Below, piece after piece: positions 1 through 11,716 of a stretch of DNA of 64,000 nucleotides. The stretch's first letter is position 1. Every line of letters starts with the position of its first letter. A program made the position numbers and the translations under genes. Location: the NCBI RefSeq assembly GCF_020379485.1, contig NC_063452.1, positions 54,064,439 to 54,128,438 of the forward strand, in the 5' to 3' direction. Below the pieces are notes generated by a model. That model did no database searches, was not told where the DNA came from, and saw only the letters and a program-made list of their open reading frames with translations. This stretch comes from Brassica napus. Taxonomy: Eukaryota > Streptophyta > Magnoliopsida > Brassicales > Brassicaceae.

Positions 1-854
1 GTACTTAGGCGTTAGTCGGGCTATGTAAGGTGTCTGGATATCCGGATTATCAAAAAAAATTTTTTTGATGGTAGCAAGTTTTGATATAGTGTTTTTGATG
101 GTGACAAGTTTTGATATCATTATAAGTGACAGTCACTTTCATTGGATGGAATTTTAAAATAAATATAATTTTTTTGGTTAAATATTTATAATTTTAATTT
201 TTTAAGTTTGAAGTTTTAATTTTAGATCTTATTTTATAATTTTTAGAATTTTAGAATTTTATTTTCTTTTTTAAAAATTTGACATTTTAATTTTAGATCT
301 TATTTTAAAAATTTAAAAATTTTATTTTATTTTTGAATTTGAAATTTTAATTTTTATGTTTTTTGAATTTTTAGATTTTTTTAAAATTTTGTTTTGAATT
401 TTTTCTAATTTCATTTGAATTTTTCTGTATTTTTTTATTTTTATTTTTAAAAGAAACCGACACGTCATTATTTTGACCTATAAAATGAACAGTACCGGTC
501 GTCTATGAACAAAAAAACGTCTTTTGAAGTTTATTATGATAAAATGTCACTTTGAAGGTTTAAAGTACTATTAAAAAAACTTCAATGTTTAAAGTGGTAG
601 AAAATTACGCTCTCAGTGTCTATTCTAATGGATTTCAGCATTTAACATTGTAAAAAATGAGATTAGTATAAATCGAATGAGTTTATAGAAAGATATCAAC
701 ACAAGTGGCTCAATTATCTTCGGCTGTTCAACTTGCTTCAACAATCTCGATGTTGTGCGGTCGTGTGGGCCCCCAAAGTTCCATGATATTATAGAAATTA
801 GAAAATGTCATTCTATTCATTTAATAAGAGAGAGAGCACTACACGAAAAATAAT
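1..854. other. AT-rich intergenic DNA, no gene seen
   Basis: No reading frame or RNA gene is convincing here. Positions 160-440 are built from repeated runs of TTTAATTTT and AAATTTTA. The first 40 bases contain GGCGTTAGTCGGGC, which resembles the GGCGCTAGTCGG end of the hAT-like element at 16772-17386, so the window may begin inside a relative of it. Confidence 0.5.
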
Positions 855-859
855 AATTT

Positions 860-1114
860 TGTTATAAAAAGAACTGGTATTTTATTGTTTCGCAGGAATT
901 TAAATAACAGTGAAATTTATATCCGTAGAATTTTTAACACTGATAGAGAAAGTTTATTAAAGAGAGAAGAGAAAGTTGAGGTGCGATTACAAATGAACGA
1001 AAACGTTCGTATATATAGAAAGAAATTTACTGTGCAAATAATGCAGCGGGCCCCACATCTTTATATTTTCAACAATTGCGGTGGCTGCTGCTTTTTTCTT
1101 TGACTTTCGTAACA
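860..1114 (-). repeat. 3' LTR of the minus-strand Copia element
   Basis: Direct repeat of 6007-6262. It ends next to the polypurine tract and has the TG/CA termini expected of an LTR. Confidence 0.92.
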
Positions 1115-1259
1115 CTCCCCCTTGGGGGCCGGTGTCACTATCCGCTCTCGCTTAACGTCTTTGTTGCCTCGTTAAAAACCTTTCCAGGAAAACCCAATGG
1201 GAAAAACCATAGTAAGGTAAAAAGAGTACAACTACATAAGCTCCCCCTCGAATGAACAG

Positions 1260-4200
1260 TCATAGATCCTTCTGATGGCGCATCCCAATGTTATGGATGT
1301 GTTTTCTAAATACCGAGGTAGGGAGTGATTTTGTGAAGAGGTCGGCTGCATTGTCGCATGATCGAACATATCTTACTTCAATCTCTTTATTCTTCTCGAT
1401 CTCTTGAGTGTATGAGAAGAACTTCGGAGGTATATGTTTGGTTCTATCGCTTTTGATATATCCTTCCTTCGTTTGAGCAACACATGCCGCGTTATCTTCA
1501 TATAGAATAGTTGGCTCCGTATTTTCGTTAATCCCACTGCTTGAACAGATGTGTCGGCTTATTGATCTTAGCCATACACATTCTCTACTTGCTTCATGGA
1601 GTGCAATGATCTCAGCGTGATTTGAAGAAGTAGCAACAAGTGTCTGCTTCTGAGAACGCCAAGATATGGCGGTGCCTCCAATTGTAAAAACATATCATGT
1701 CTGGGATCGAGCTTTGTGTGGATCTGACAAATAACCTGCATCTTCAAAACCAATCATTTGACCTTTTGAACTTTTAGGATAAAACAAGCCTAAATCAGTT
1801 GTTCCTTGAAGGTAACGAAAGACATGTTTAATTCCATTCCAATGTCTTCGCGTAGGAGATGAACTGAATCTCGCTAAAAGATTAATGGCAAAAGATATGT
1901 CAGGTCGAGTACAATTTGCAAGATACATAAGAGCTCCAATTGCACTTAAGTATGGAGTTTCAGGACCAAGTATTTTTTCATTTTCCTCAGATGGTCGAAA
2001 CAGATCATTTTCAACATTAAGTGATCTAACGACCATCGGGGTGCTAAGAGGAGTTGCTTTATCCATGTTAAAGCGTTTCAATACTCGTTTGGTATATGTA
2101 GACTGGTGTACAAATATACCCTTTCGAGAATGCTCAATTTGTAATCCTAGACAATATTTTGTCTGCCCGAGATCTTTCATCTCAAATTCTCCTTTCAGAT
2201 AGTTTGATGCCTTTTGGATTTCGTTTTGAGTTCCAATAATATTAAGATCATCAACGTACACCGCGATTATCACAAATCCGGATGTTGTTTTCTTTATGAA
2301 AACACAAGGGCATATAGGATCATTCGTGTATCCTTCTTTTGTTAAGTGTTCGCTGAGACGATTATACCACATTCGTCCAGATTGTTTTAACCCATATAAT
2401 GATCTTTGCAATTTTATTGCACATAACTCTTTAGGTTTGGAACTTAACGTTTCTGGCATTTTAAATCCATCTGGGATTCTCATATAGATATCAGTATCTA
2501 ATGATCCATATAAATATGCCGTAACGACATCCATGAGACGCATTTCTAAATTTTCATTGGCCGCTAGGCTCATCAGGAATCTAAATGTGATTGCGTCCAT
2601 GACAGGAGAATAAGTTTCCTCATAATCAATTCCTGGCCTTTGAGAGAAACCTTGGGCTACGAGACGAGCTTTGTATCTTGTAATCTCGTTTTTCTCATTT
2701 CTTTTTTGGACAAACACCCATTTGTACCCAACTGGTTTTACATCTTTGGGTGTGAGCACAATAGGTCCGAATACATTTCGTTTGTTAAGCGAATCTAATT
2801 CGACTTGAATTGCATCTTTCCATTTTATCCAGTCATGTCTCTTTTGACATTCATATACAGACTTTGGTTCTGGATCTTCGTTTTCTTCATTTATTTCCTT
2901 TGCTAAAAGGTATGAGAAAACGTCATCAATATCATCCATCTCATTTCGTTTCCATATCTTTCCATTATGGATGTAATTGATAGAAATCTCATGATTTCCT
3001 TCAGATTCAAGATGCTTTATATTGTCATTAGATTCACAATTTTCTTCGTCCAAAATATTTTCTGTTATTTTGGGAGTATCATGCTTTTCACATTCTTTAC
3101 GTTTTCTAGGAAGTTTATCCTTTGAACCAATAGGTCTACCGCGCTTTAAACGTGTTCCTGATTCACGTGTATCAACTGCCGTTCCACCATTTTGTGGTAT
3201 TTCAATACGAGCAGGAGTATTTGCAGCGGGTATATGTGATTTAGTTACCATTTTGGTATCAGCAAATGCATCAGGTAGCTGATTTGCTATATTTTGTAAA
3301 TGCATGATACGTCGAACTTCTAGTTCTGACTGTTTCGTAGGTGGATCAAGGTGTAATAACGATGGTACACTTTTGATCTCTTTTCCTACTTGTTTATTGT
3401 CTCCCCCTAGAGTTGGGAATTCTTTCTCATTGAAATGACAATCGGCAAATCGTGCCGTAAACACATCACCAGTTTGTGGTTCTAGGTATCTTATTATTGA
3501 TGGAGAATCATAGCCAATATATATTCCCAACCGTCTTTGCGGTCCCATCTTTGTACGTTGTGGTGGTGCTATTGGAATATAAACCGCACAACCAAAGATT
3601 TTTAGATGAGAGATATTTGGTTCTTTTCCAAATGCTAACTGTAATGGGGAATATCTATGGTATGCACTTGGTCTTATCTGAATTAGTGCTTCTGCATGCA
3701 AAATAGCATGTCCCCATACAGAGGTTGGGAGTTTTAATCTCATGATCAATGGCCTTGCAATTAGTTGCAGACGTTTAATTAATGATTCTGCCAAACCATT
3801 TTGTGTATGAACATGAGCAACAAAATGCTCTACTTCAATCCATGATACCATACAATAATCATTAAAAGCTTGGGATGTGAATTCACCAGCGTTATCTAAT
3901 CTAACTCTTTTAATTGGATAATCTGAGAACTGTGCTCTTAATTTGATTATCTGAGTTAGAAATCTCGCAAATGCCATATTTCGAGATGATAACAAACAAA
4001 CATGTGACCATCTACTCGATGCATCGATTAATACCATAAAGTAGTAGAATGGTCCACACGGTGGATGTATTGGTCCACAAATATCACCTTGGATTCTTTC
4101 CAAAAACTTTGGTGATTCTTTGTCAACTTTGGTTGGTGATGGTCTTATGATTAATTTCCCAAGAGCACACGCATCACATGTCATTTTATTACTTTGGTAT

Positions 4201-4757
4201 AAATCTTGGGTTTTTATTGAATGACCATGTGAGCTTTCAATGATTTTTCGCATCATTGTAGTGCCTGGATGACCAAGGCGATCATGCCATAATGTAACAT
4301 CTTCTGGATTTCTTTTTATCACAAGATGTGATTCTATAGCATCAATATAAGTGTGATGCAATCCAGAAGGAAGTTCTGGAAATTTTTCCAGTACAAGGCC
4401 TTTGCCTGATTTTTCAGAAGTTATATACAAATACTTCTTTCCATTCTCAGTTGCAGACTGAGTGTTATACCCTTGACGGTATATATCTTTGAAACTCAGC
4501 AAATTTCTCTTAGAATTTGGAGAATATAAGGCATTATCTATGGAAAACTTTGTTCCATTAGGCAACATAAAGTTCGCTTTGCCAATTCCTTTGATCAGGT
4601 CTGTAGGACCTGATATTGTGTTTATAGTCATTTTTACTGACTTTAAAGTAGAGAAATATCTCTTATCCTTCAGTATAGTGTGCGTTGTGCCACTATCTGG
4701 TATGCAAACTTCTCTACCAATTTGTTTAGTTGTTGTTCCATTTGCTTTCTTATCCAT
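1260..4757 (-). pseudogene. Copia pol polyprotein with one internal stop
   Basis: The frame opens just after a splice-acceptor-like sequence (GTGTGTTACAG). In order it shows a protease with DSGTT, a GAG-pre-integrase zinc segment (WHDRLGHP), an integrase core (GDICGPIH, then LDNAGEF), a reverse transcriptase with KARLVAQGF and YVDDL, and RNase H. The first part runs 1020 codons to a TGA at 1695-1697. The same frame then continues for 145 codons of good RNase H sequence to a TGA at 1260-1262, so this is one in-frame nonsense change, most simply GGA to TGA, and not a frameshift. The domain order and length match Copia. Without the RNase H domain a truncated product should not support transposition. 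Confidence 0.92.
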
Positions 4758-4943
4758 TTCTGTAACACACAGTTAATATCAATAAAGAAAATAAACTTTC
4801 ATAAGTAAACATATTATGCATCAATAACAAGTACACAATAATTATACATTAGATATTTTGAAATACAACATTATATTGAAAGTGAAATACATAATATTTT
4901 ATGGCATCACTAGGCATTATTAAGCTTGATCAGTACAAGCACT

Positions 4944-5969
4944 TCAATTATTTTGATGAGTGGCCTCGTCGAAATCTCCCATAAAGTCAGAGGATTCGAG
5001 GTATGTCGATGTTGTACCCACAAGGTGTTCATTGAGATTTACTTCCTTTGCCTTGCCTTTAATAGATTCTTGGTAAAATTGGCATAGGTGCCGAGGAGTT
5101 CGACATACTTGAGACCAGTGTCCCTTCGATCCACATCTGTAACAGACGTTCTCATTTTTATGAGTAGGGTTTTCTTGGGTTTCTTTTCCTTTTACCCGAT
5201 CAGATCGATTCCATGTGTTGGATCCCCTTCCTCTTGGGTTGTTACTCCTTTCATGGTTGCGGTTAAATCAATAACCACGACCACGACCAAAACCACGATT
5301 GTGACCACGGCCACGACCACGCCCACGATAGGAATAATTTTCTTTTTCCGGATTTTTTATATCCGTTGCATTTACCTCAGGAAATGCTTTGGTTCCCGTG
5401 GGTCGGGCATTGTGGTTTTTAATGAGGAGTTCATTATTTCTCTCCGCTATTATAAGCGCCACAGCGAGTTAAGAGAACCTCGTATACCCACAATTTCTAT
5501 ATTGTTCTTGTAGAACATAATAATTTTTGTGGAACGTTTGGTAAGTTTTTTCGAGCATTTCTGCTTCCGAGACTGGCTTACCGCAATAATCTAATTGCGC
5601 CGCTATTCTCAATATAGCGGAATTGTACGTTTCCACTTTTTCAAAATCTTGAAATCGTAGATTTTTCCACTCATCGAGTGCATGGGGGAGAGTAATTTTC
5701 TTTTGGTTATCAAACCTCTCCTTCAGAGCTTTCCAAAGATCTAAGGGATCTTTGGTTCTCGCATAATCATGCGTAAGATTTTCATCTAGATGCCTTCTCA
5801 GAAATATCACGGTCTTAGCCTTTTCATGAGAGGTTGATATATTGCCGTCTTTTATTGTTCCGAGTATTTCCTCGGAATCTAGATGAAGCTCCATATTTGT
5901 AACCCATGCCGTGTAGTTTGTCCCAGTTACTTCCAATGCCAGAAACTGAAGTTTCTCGATTTTTACCAT
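4944..5969 (-). pseudogene. Copia gag with two internal stops
   Basis: The frame starts at the ATG at 5969 and shows a UBN2-type gag core (residues about 10-150), an arginine/glycine-rich stretch and a CCHC knuckle of CX2CX4HX4C form near 5090-5150. It is interrupted in frame by TAA at 5469-5471 and TGA at 5268-5270, and ends at TGA 4944-4946. Both stops fit a single G-to-T or similar change in a GAA or GGA codon. A 186-bp AT-rich spacer with many stops separates it from pol although both use the same frame, so pol would need splicing or a separate start. Confidence 0.85.
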
Positions 5970-6006
5970 TTGAATTTCGAATCGCAGAGTGATCGTGCTG
6001 ATAACG

Positions 6007-6262
6007 TGTTATAAAAAGAACTGGTATTTTATTGTTTCGCATGAATTTAAATAGGAGCAAAATTTATACCCGTAGAATTTTTAACACTGATAGAGAAAGT
6101 TTATTAAAGAGAGAAGAGAAGGTTGAGGTGCGATTACAAATGAACGAAAACGTTCGTATATATAGAAAGAAATTTACTGTGCAAATAGTGTAGCGGACCC
6201 TACATCTTTATATTTTCAACAATTGCGGTGGCTGCCGGTTTTTTTTTTTGACTTTCGTAACA
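6007..6262 (-). repeat. 5' LTR of the minus-strand Copia element
   Basis: Direct repeat of 860-1114. The minus-strand bases just inside it (about 5985-6006) begin CGTTATCAGCACG. They occupy the primer-binding position, but the match to a tRNA end is not obvious, so the primer is left unassigned. Confidence 0.92.
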
Positions 6263-6267
6263 AATTT

Positions 6268-6740
6268 GATGTTTCTTTCTTCTGTATTTATTTGTTTGCA
6301 ACTGATGTATGACATATATAAAATACAGAAAATGAAGTATTCGGCGATGCATGATTCGCTTGCAACGAATGATTTGCTCAGACAGTGATTAGGAAAGCAA
6401 ATCAACTAGTGTTTTTTTTTATGAGAAAAGAAGTTAGATAATTGTCCCAATTGGACCCAATGGGTTTACACACCCTCATGGCCTCATGCATGAGTTGGCG
6501 GATAAGAGACTGCCAGAAACTACTATTATCTTATAGGTAAGTTTACTCGAATATACAATATTTTAAGACAATTGATTAAAACCATACAAATCTTTTTTTT
6601 ATTACTGGATTTTTTATAAATACCAAGCGTGCCTTTTTTTACGTTATGAGAAAAAACGTATTTACAAGAATGTCATTACTTTTTAATGCCACGTAATCAA
6701 AAATCTGGCACCACGTAGGAATTCGGTTCTGTGTTTTCAT
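6268..6740. other. Intergenic, nothing recognised
   Basis: AT-rich DNA between the Copia element and the motif arrays. It may contain the left edge of the motif-bearing element (sequence around 6600-6690), but no terminal inverted repeat or target duplication could be fixed. Confidence 0.4.
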
Positions 6741-7397
6741 TAAGTCAGCCGTAAAGAGCTATATACGTCGTTACGGCTGAGTTATTGCTACGTTGCGGCT
6801 GAATTAAACAACGCGACTGACTTAAGAGAAAACGGCTGACTTAAGAACATAAATCAGCCGTTAGTTACGGCTGATTTACAGAAATCTGGCTGATTTATGG
6901 GATTACGGCTGATTTACAGAAATCTGGCTGATTTATGGGATAACGACTGACTTACGTACACAAGATACGACTGACTTATACATCGGCGGTTTGATTTCTG
7001 TAAAATTTGGCTGAGTTGTAGTTAAGACACGGCTGAGTTATGTTTCCACGGTTGAGTTAATGAACATCGACTGACTGAGTTATTAAATTTACGGCCGACT
7101 TATGAGATGTTGTTACGGCTGAGTTATATTAAATCAGCCGTCATTGGATGAATTAATAGTAAACTCAACTTATCTACGGCTGACTTATTAGCGAAAAATT
7201 AATTACTAGAATATCATTTGTTTGACGGCTGATTTATTTGACGATATGGCTGACTTAAGATTTTTCATCCTAATTACAGCTGATTTATTAGCGAAAGATT
7301 AATTACTGAAATAGTATCCACGTTTCAGCTGACTTACATTGTACATGAGGGCTGATTTATTTAGGCTGAGTTATATATTCGTTTGGCGGCTGACTAA
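6741..7397 (+). repeat. Array of about 27 copies of a 12-bp motif, core GGCTGANTTA
   Basis: Copies start at about 6773, 6795, 6813, 6832, 6867, 6886, 6905, 6924, 6943, 6967, 7007, 7029, 7048, 7091, 7115, 7176, 7225, 7246, 7276, 7325, 7348, 7362 and 7386 on the plus strand, with inverted copies at 6741, 6850 and 7130. The consensus is ACGGCTGA-N-TTA, where N is mostly T or C in this array. Spacing is often 19 or 22 bp. Bases between copies are not conserved, so this is a cluster of sites and not a simple satellite. It is non-coding on both strands. Confidence 0.85.
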
Positions 7398-7958
7398 CTG
7401 ATTTTCCATGTCATCTGCCATGTCATCAATTCGGATTTGTCATGTCATCACTAATGTTACAACAATAAAATAAGGGTCTATGTTATTCTTCATTCTTCAT
7501 CTTCTTTGTCTATCTTCTTCAACTTATTCTTTATCTTTATCTGAGATCTTATGGTTCAGGTAATTATTGTTTCCGCAACTGGGTCCGAAAACATAGATTT
7601 TTTAAAATTGAAAATCTGAGACAGATCTACTACAGTCGTCATCGTTTTCGATGATGATCGGTTAAAGAAGAAGCTTCCTCTCCTCCAGTTTCATGTATGG
7701 CGGTCCTATATCCTGCGGCTCCCTCTCTCATTGGATTCGTCGTCTTGCAGAAGAAAAAAGACTCAAAGAGAGAGATGAAGAAGCTAAGTCCCGTAAATTG
7801 TAAGAAAAGAAGAGAGTTGAATAAAAAAAGTAAGAAAATGAGCGAAGACGAAGAAGATGATGAATTTGAAAGCTGAGTTTTATGTTTGATGACTCAGATG
7901 GTGCGTCATCTGAATATGATAACTTTAGTTCATACATTAAGTCTCCAACACATACGTT
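7398..7958. other. Gap between motif arrays; possible decayed exons
   Basis: CT-rich leader-like DNA (about 7470-7540) is followed by an ATG with a GTAATT donor-like site near 7550, and later by purine-rich DNA encoding charged residues. It may be a remnant of a captured or resident gene, but no protein could be recognised. Confidence 0.25.
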
Positions 7959-8379
7959 ATGGCTGAATTATCCTTACGTTACGGCTGAGTTATGCATACG
8001 TTACGGCTGAGTTTATAATTTTTATAACTTTAAAATTTTAGGGTTTGAAGTTCAAATTTAAGAAAAGATTAAAGTTTTAATATTTTTTTCAAATGATTAA
8101 CTTTATAATTCTATAGTTTAGGATTTGAGGTTCAAATTTAGAAAAATATTAAAGTTTTAATATTGTGTTCAGAGTTGAAGGAATGAGTTTGTTCCAGCCC
8201 AAAATACGAAACGTCGCAAAACAAATTACACTTGACGGCTGAGTTATAGGACGGATGGCTTATACCATTCAGATACGTTACGGCTGAGTTATGCATACTT
8301 TACAGCTGAGTTATGCATACGTTACGGCTAAGTTATAATCAAATTACGGCTGAGTTATGCATACGTTACGACTGAGTTT
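7959..8379 (+). repeat. Second 12-bp motif array with 22-bp spacing
   Basis: Nine copies at 7959, 7981, 8003, 8235, 8280, 8302, 8323, 8346 and 8368. The variable base is mostly G here (GGCTGAGTTA), and the 22-bp repeat ACGGCTGAGTTATGCATACGTT is nearly perfect. Two duplicated AT-rich blocks (about 8020-8170 and 8385-8575, sharing TTTGAGGTT and TTAAAGTTTTAATATTGTGTTCAGAG) show that the region grew by local duplication. Confidence 0.8.
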
Positions 8380-8641
8380 ATAATTTTTATAACTTTATAG
8401 TTCTATAATTTTGGGTTTGAGGTTAAAATTTAAGAAAAGATTAAAGTTTTAATATTGTGTTCAAAAAATAAACTTTATAATTTTTATAACTTTATAGTTC
8501 TATAGTTTAGATTTTGAGGTTTAAATTAAAGAAAATATTAAAGTTTTAATATTGTATTCAGAGTTGAAGGAATGATTTTTTCCCGCCCAAATTTTTTTTT
8601 CCCGCCCAAAATACGAAACGTCGCGAAACATATTACATTTA

Positions 8642-8747
8642 ACGGCTGAGTTATAGGAAAGTTACGATTGGTTTATACCATTCAGATACGTTACGGCTGA
8701 ATTATGCACACGTACAGCTGAGTTATACATACGTTACAGCTGAGTTT
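8642..8747 (+). repeat. Third small motif cluster
   Basis: Four copies at 8642, 8693, 8714 and 8736, the last three 21-22 bp apart. The cluster follows a repeat of the CCCGCCCAAAATACGAAACGTCGCG sequence also present near 8200. Confidence 0.75.
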
Positions 8748-10629
8748 AATTATAAACCAACCCTAATGTATAACCTAGAAACAAAAAAGCTTGCAGCCGT
8801 GTCGACAAAATCTAAACCTAACTAAACTACCGCGTGTTTCTTCCATATCACGAGAGCCGGGAGGTCATTATTGTCTTCTTCCTTCGCCACCGCAGTCTCG
8901 TTACCACGAGAGCTCTGATGTCTTCAAGCCACACAACGGTTTTGTTATCTCCTCCACCATCAAGCTCATATGCCTTATCCACCTTCTAGCAACAAGAACA
9001 AATTCAAAACACAAAGAAAGAGCGAAAGAGATTGAAAGAGAGAGAGGTGACCAGTGTGGTGACAAGCGTGGTAGTGGCGACTACGGTGAAGGTGGAGACC
9101 GGCAAAAATGGATCTGAGAAACAGAAACAAGGACGACATCGGCAAGTATATATGGCGACGAGCTCAATATCCGTGACGACGGCGAAGACCAGTCTCCTTC
9201 GACACTTTTTTTTTCTATGACAATCTTCTTTTCTTCTTTGACGTTTCTTCTTCTCTCACTTCTAAGATTTACAAACCAAATATACTAAGGCATAAGAAAT
9301 GAATGATAATGTATGAATCTCTCTTGTTTACAAGACAGAAAGTGAGAGAGATGAAGAAGATCTGGAACTGTAAAGAACTCCCGAAGGAAAGAGAAGAGGA
9401 GAATGAGACGTCAAATAGAAGAGAGAAAGTGAAGAAAAAGTGCACTTTAAACCATTAGATCAAAACTAATCAAAGGGTCAAGAATTGTAATCCTTGTACT
9501 AAAAAATCTAACCAATGAGAAAGAAGTTAGAAGATAACCACTAGATGGATTTGTAGCCCTTAGATTAAAACAATCAATGGTTAATGTTTTAATTTTGGTG
9601 GTTAAAATTATATTTTATATTAAAGTATATTTTTTGATGAAACTTTAAATTTTAAAACTTGGATTTTATGATTATATGTTGATTTTTTGATGTATGGTTT
9701 AAATATGAAGTTTAAAGTTTAGGGTATATAACTGAGTGAGTTTAGGGTTTGGTATATAGTGTTTTGGGTTTCGATTTAAGATTTAAGATTATATTTTTAA
9801 ATAACAAAAATATTAGAGTCTTAACATTTGTAGTTAGAATTTATGGTAGATGATTAATTAATTTTTTTTAAAAGTTTGAAGTTTAATGTTTATGGTATAG
9901 GTCAAAGTATGTGGTTCAGGGTTTAGGGTTAAAGGTTCGAAATAGATATGGTTTGAGATAATGTTTTGAAAATATTTAACTTTATAATTTTATATTTAAT
10001 ATTTAATATTTGTAGTTTAAATTTTAAAACATTATAAAATCTTATTATTTTATATTGAAAATATTAAACCCTTAGATTAAAATCAATCAATGGTCATGAA
10101 AAAAACAATATAATTTGTAATTTTAGTTCTTTTCAATTTTTTTTTAAAAATGCTTAAATTTAAAAAATGTAGTTACGGGTTTAAATCAAAATTTAAAATG
10201 GAACTTTAAATTAAAGATTATTATTTTTTAAATGATTAAAATTTGAGTTTAACTCTAAACTATAAACGTAAACTTTAAACCTAAACCTTAAACTTTAAAT
10301 AATAATAAAAATATTAGATTTAATGTTCAAAGATAAACTTTAAATTTTTATAACTTTATAATTCTATAGTTTATGATTTGAGGTTTATATTTAAGAAAAG
10401 ATTAAAGTTAGAGTCTTGTAAGTCAGAATTGTATAAGTGATTGTAAGAGAACATATATCTCAAGATCAAGTTAAAGTCTCAACTTGAAGCTTAAGAAACT
10501 ATACACATTCAGTTGATTTATATTCACTTGATATTGATAAGATGATCTTCAATATAACTTCTTAAAGTACTTGAATTCAGTTTTCCGATTTTAGGGTATA
10601 TTTGAGGTATTGCTGATTTATATAAACGA
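8748..10629. other. Non-coding interior between motif arrays
   Basis: An open stretch at 8791-9117 (108 codons, plus) has no recognisable domain and biased composition, so it is not called a gene. From about 9590 to 10420 the DNA is AT-rich with scattered GGGTTTAGGG-like and TTTAAACTTTAAAC-like strings, as is common inside decayed plant transposons. Confidence 0.4.
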
Positions 10630-10800
10630 TACGGTTGAGTTATCTAAATGATACGGCTGAGTTATCTAAACATTTTTTGATTTTAGGGTATGTTTGAGGT
10701 ATGGCTGAGTTATGTAAACGACACAGCTGGGATATATAAATGACACGGCTGAGTAGTGTAAACATAGCATAAATCAAATACACAATACATGGGTGAGTTA
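10630..10800 (+). repeat. Fourth motif cluster
   Basis: Copies at 10630, 10653, 10701 and 10745 plus degenerate ones near 10726 and 10791. They are less perfect than in the left arrays but keep the plus orientation. Confidence 0.65.
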
Positions 10801-11126
10801 TGTTTTTTACATAGAAAACCAAAAATACAGGCTTTCTGCACCATTCTGGTATTCATCCATGTATCCAAGCTTCAATGAACTCCTCTGTGTCGTCTCTGCT
10901 GAATCTGTCACTTCTTTTCATCTCCTTCATTTTCTTTTTGTTCAATTTTCTCTTCCACTCAGATCTGAAAAAAAATTAGATTATCCAAATATGGGTATGA
11001 AATCACAAACAAACTTAATTAAATACATCCCACAATTGTCGATCTGGATGTTTTTTGGAATGTATTTGTCTTTTCTCCTCGGAATGCACACTTCTTATAG
11101 CTAGGTTTTCGGAGATTGGCGGAAAG

Positions 11127-11225
11127 TAACTCAGTCACAACTGCATATATAAACCAAACTGCATATATAAACCAGCCGTAAAAGAAAAGTAATTCAGCCA
11201 CAACATAAATTAAAACTCAGCCACA
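11127..11225 (-). repeat. Inverted motif copies at the right edge
   Basis: TAACTCAGTCAC (11127), TAATTCAGCCAC (11190) and AAACTCAGCCAC (11213) are the motif on the minus strand, with a partial AACCAGCCGT near 11170. The plus-left, minus-right arrangement suggests a single element spanning about 6.6-11.7 kb. Confidence 0.6.
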
Positions 11226-11714
11226 AACTCGAAAAACGCAGCAGAGAAGATGATTTCGGGCGATTACAGCGAAAAATATTTCGTAAAAACGATTGGAGAC
11301 GACGATTTCGGGGAAGATGATATTAGAGAAGACAAGACAGAGAGTTAGTTCGAGGAAGACGGAGTAAACACAATGTCGATGACGATTTCAGGGAAGAGGC
11401 GGTTAGGGTTCCTTTAGTTCTTTGACGAAGTTGTGCTGTGTTGTTGTGTTTTTTTATAACGTTATGTAATTAAAGGGATGATTGATTGTTCTCTATTACT
11501 GATGTGGATATTTAATTAGTGATGTGGATTTATTGTTTAAAAATAATTTCAATTAAAAAAAACTAATCAAATGCCCTTATTGTCATTTATTAAGGGTATC
11601 CAAACACTATAGTAATTTTTAAAAGATGTATAACACTCTATTAATAAACCAATTTTTCTTATACATTCTAGTAATTTTTTCTATCTTAAATGCATAAAAA
11701 GTTTACATAAATAT
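11226..11714. other. Possible right end of the motif-bearing element
   Basis: Contains GA-rich DNA and then AT-rich DNA. Positions near 11565-11600 (AATGCCC..ATTGTCATTTATTAAGGG) weakly mirror the left-edge DNA near 6660-6700, as in Mutator-like elements with degenerate ends. No 9-bp target duplication could be confirmed. Confidence 0.3.
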
Positions 11715-11716
11715 CT

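Larger units (their letters stand above)
860..6262 (-). mobile_element. Copia LTR retrotransposon, full-length but coding-defective
   Basis: The element has two LTRs of about 255 bp (860-1114 and 6007-6262) that read TGTTACG to ATAACA on the minus strand. A perfect 5-bp target duplication AATTT lies at 855-859 and 6263-6267. A polypurine tract (minus-strand AAGGGGGAG) abuts the 3' LTR at 1115-1123. Gag lies at 4944-5969 and pol at 1260-4757 in the order protease, integrase, reverse transcriptase, RNase H, which is the Copia order. The LTRs differ at roughly 14 positions by eye, so the insertion is not recent. Gag carries two in-frame stops and pol one, so the copy is probably not autonomous. 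Confidence 0.95.

Noticed and set aside
1568..1753. A frameshift in Copia RNase H
   Set aside because: The continuing RNase H reading is in the same frame as pol after the TGA at 1695-1697, so the overlapping minus-strand frame is only a shadow.
5088..5513. 141-codon plus-strand frame inside the Copia element
   Set aside because: It is the complement of gag, including its Gly/Arg-rich repeats.
6741..8747. CRISPR-like array
   Set aside because: The repeat is only about 12 bp, degenerate, in both orientations, and the DNA is eukaryotic nuclear sequence.
8791..9117. 108-codon open frame on the plus strand as a gene
   Set aside because: Biased low-complexity composition, no recognisable domain, embedded in a repeat region, with an overlapping frame of similar quality.
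9590..10420. Interstitial telomere repeats
   Set aside because: Only scattered GGGTTTAGGG-like strings, never a run of TTTAGGG units.
6600..11690. A defined Mutator-like element with terminal inverted repeats
   Set aside because: Left and right edge sequences are only weakly similar and no 9-bp target duplication was found, so ends are not claimed.
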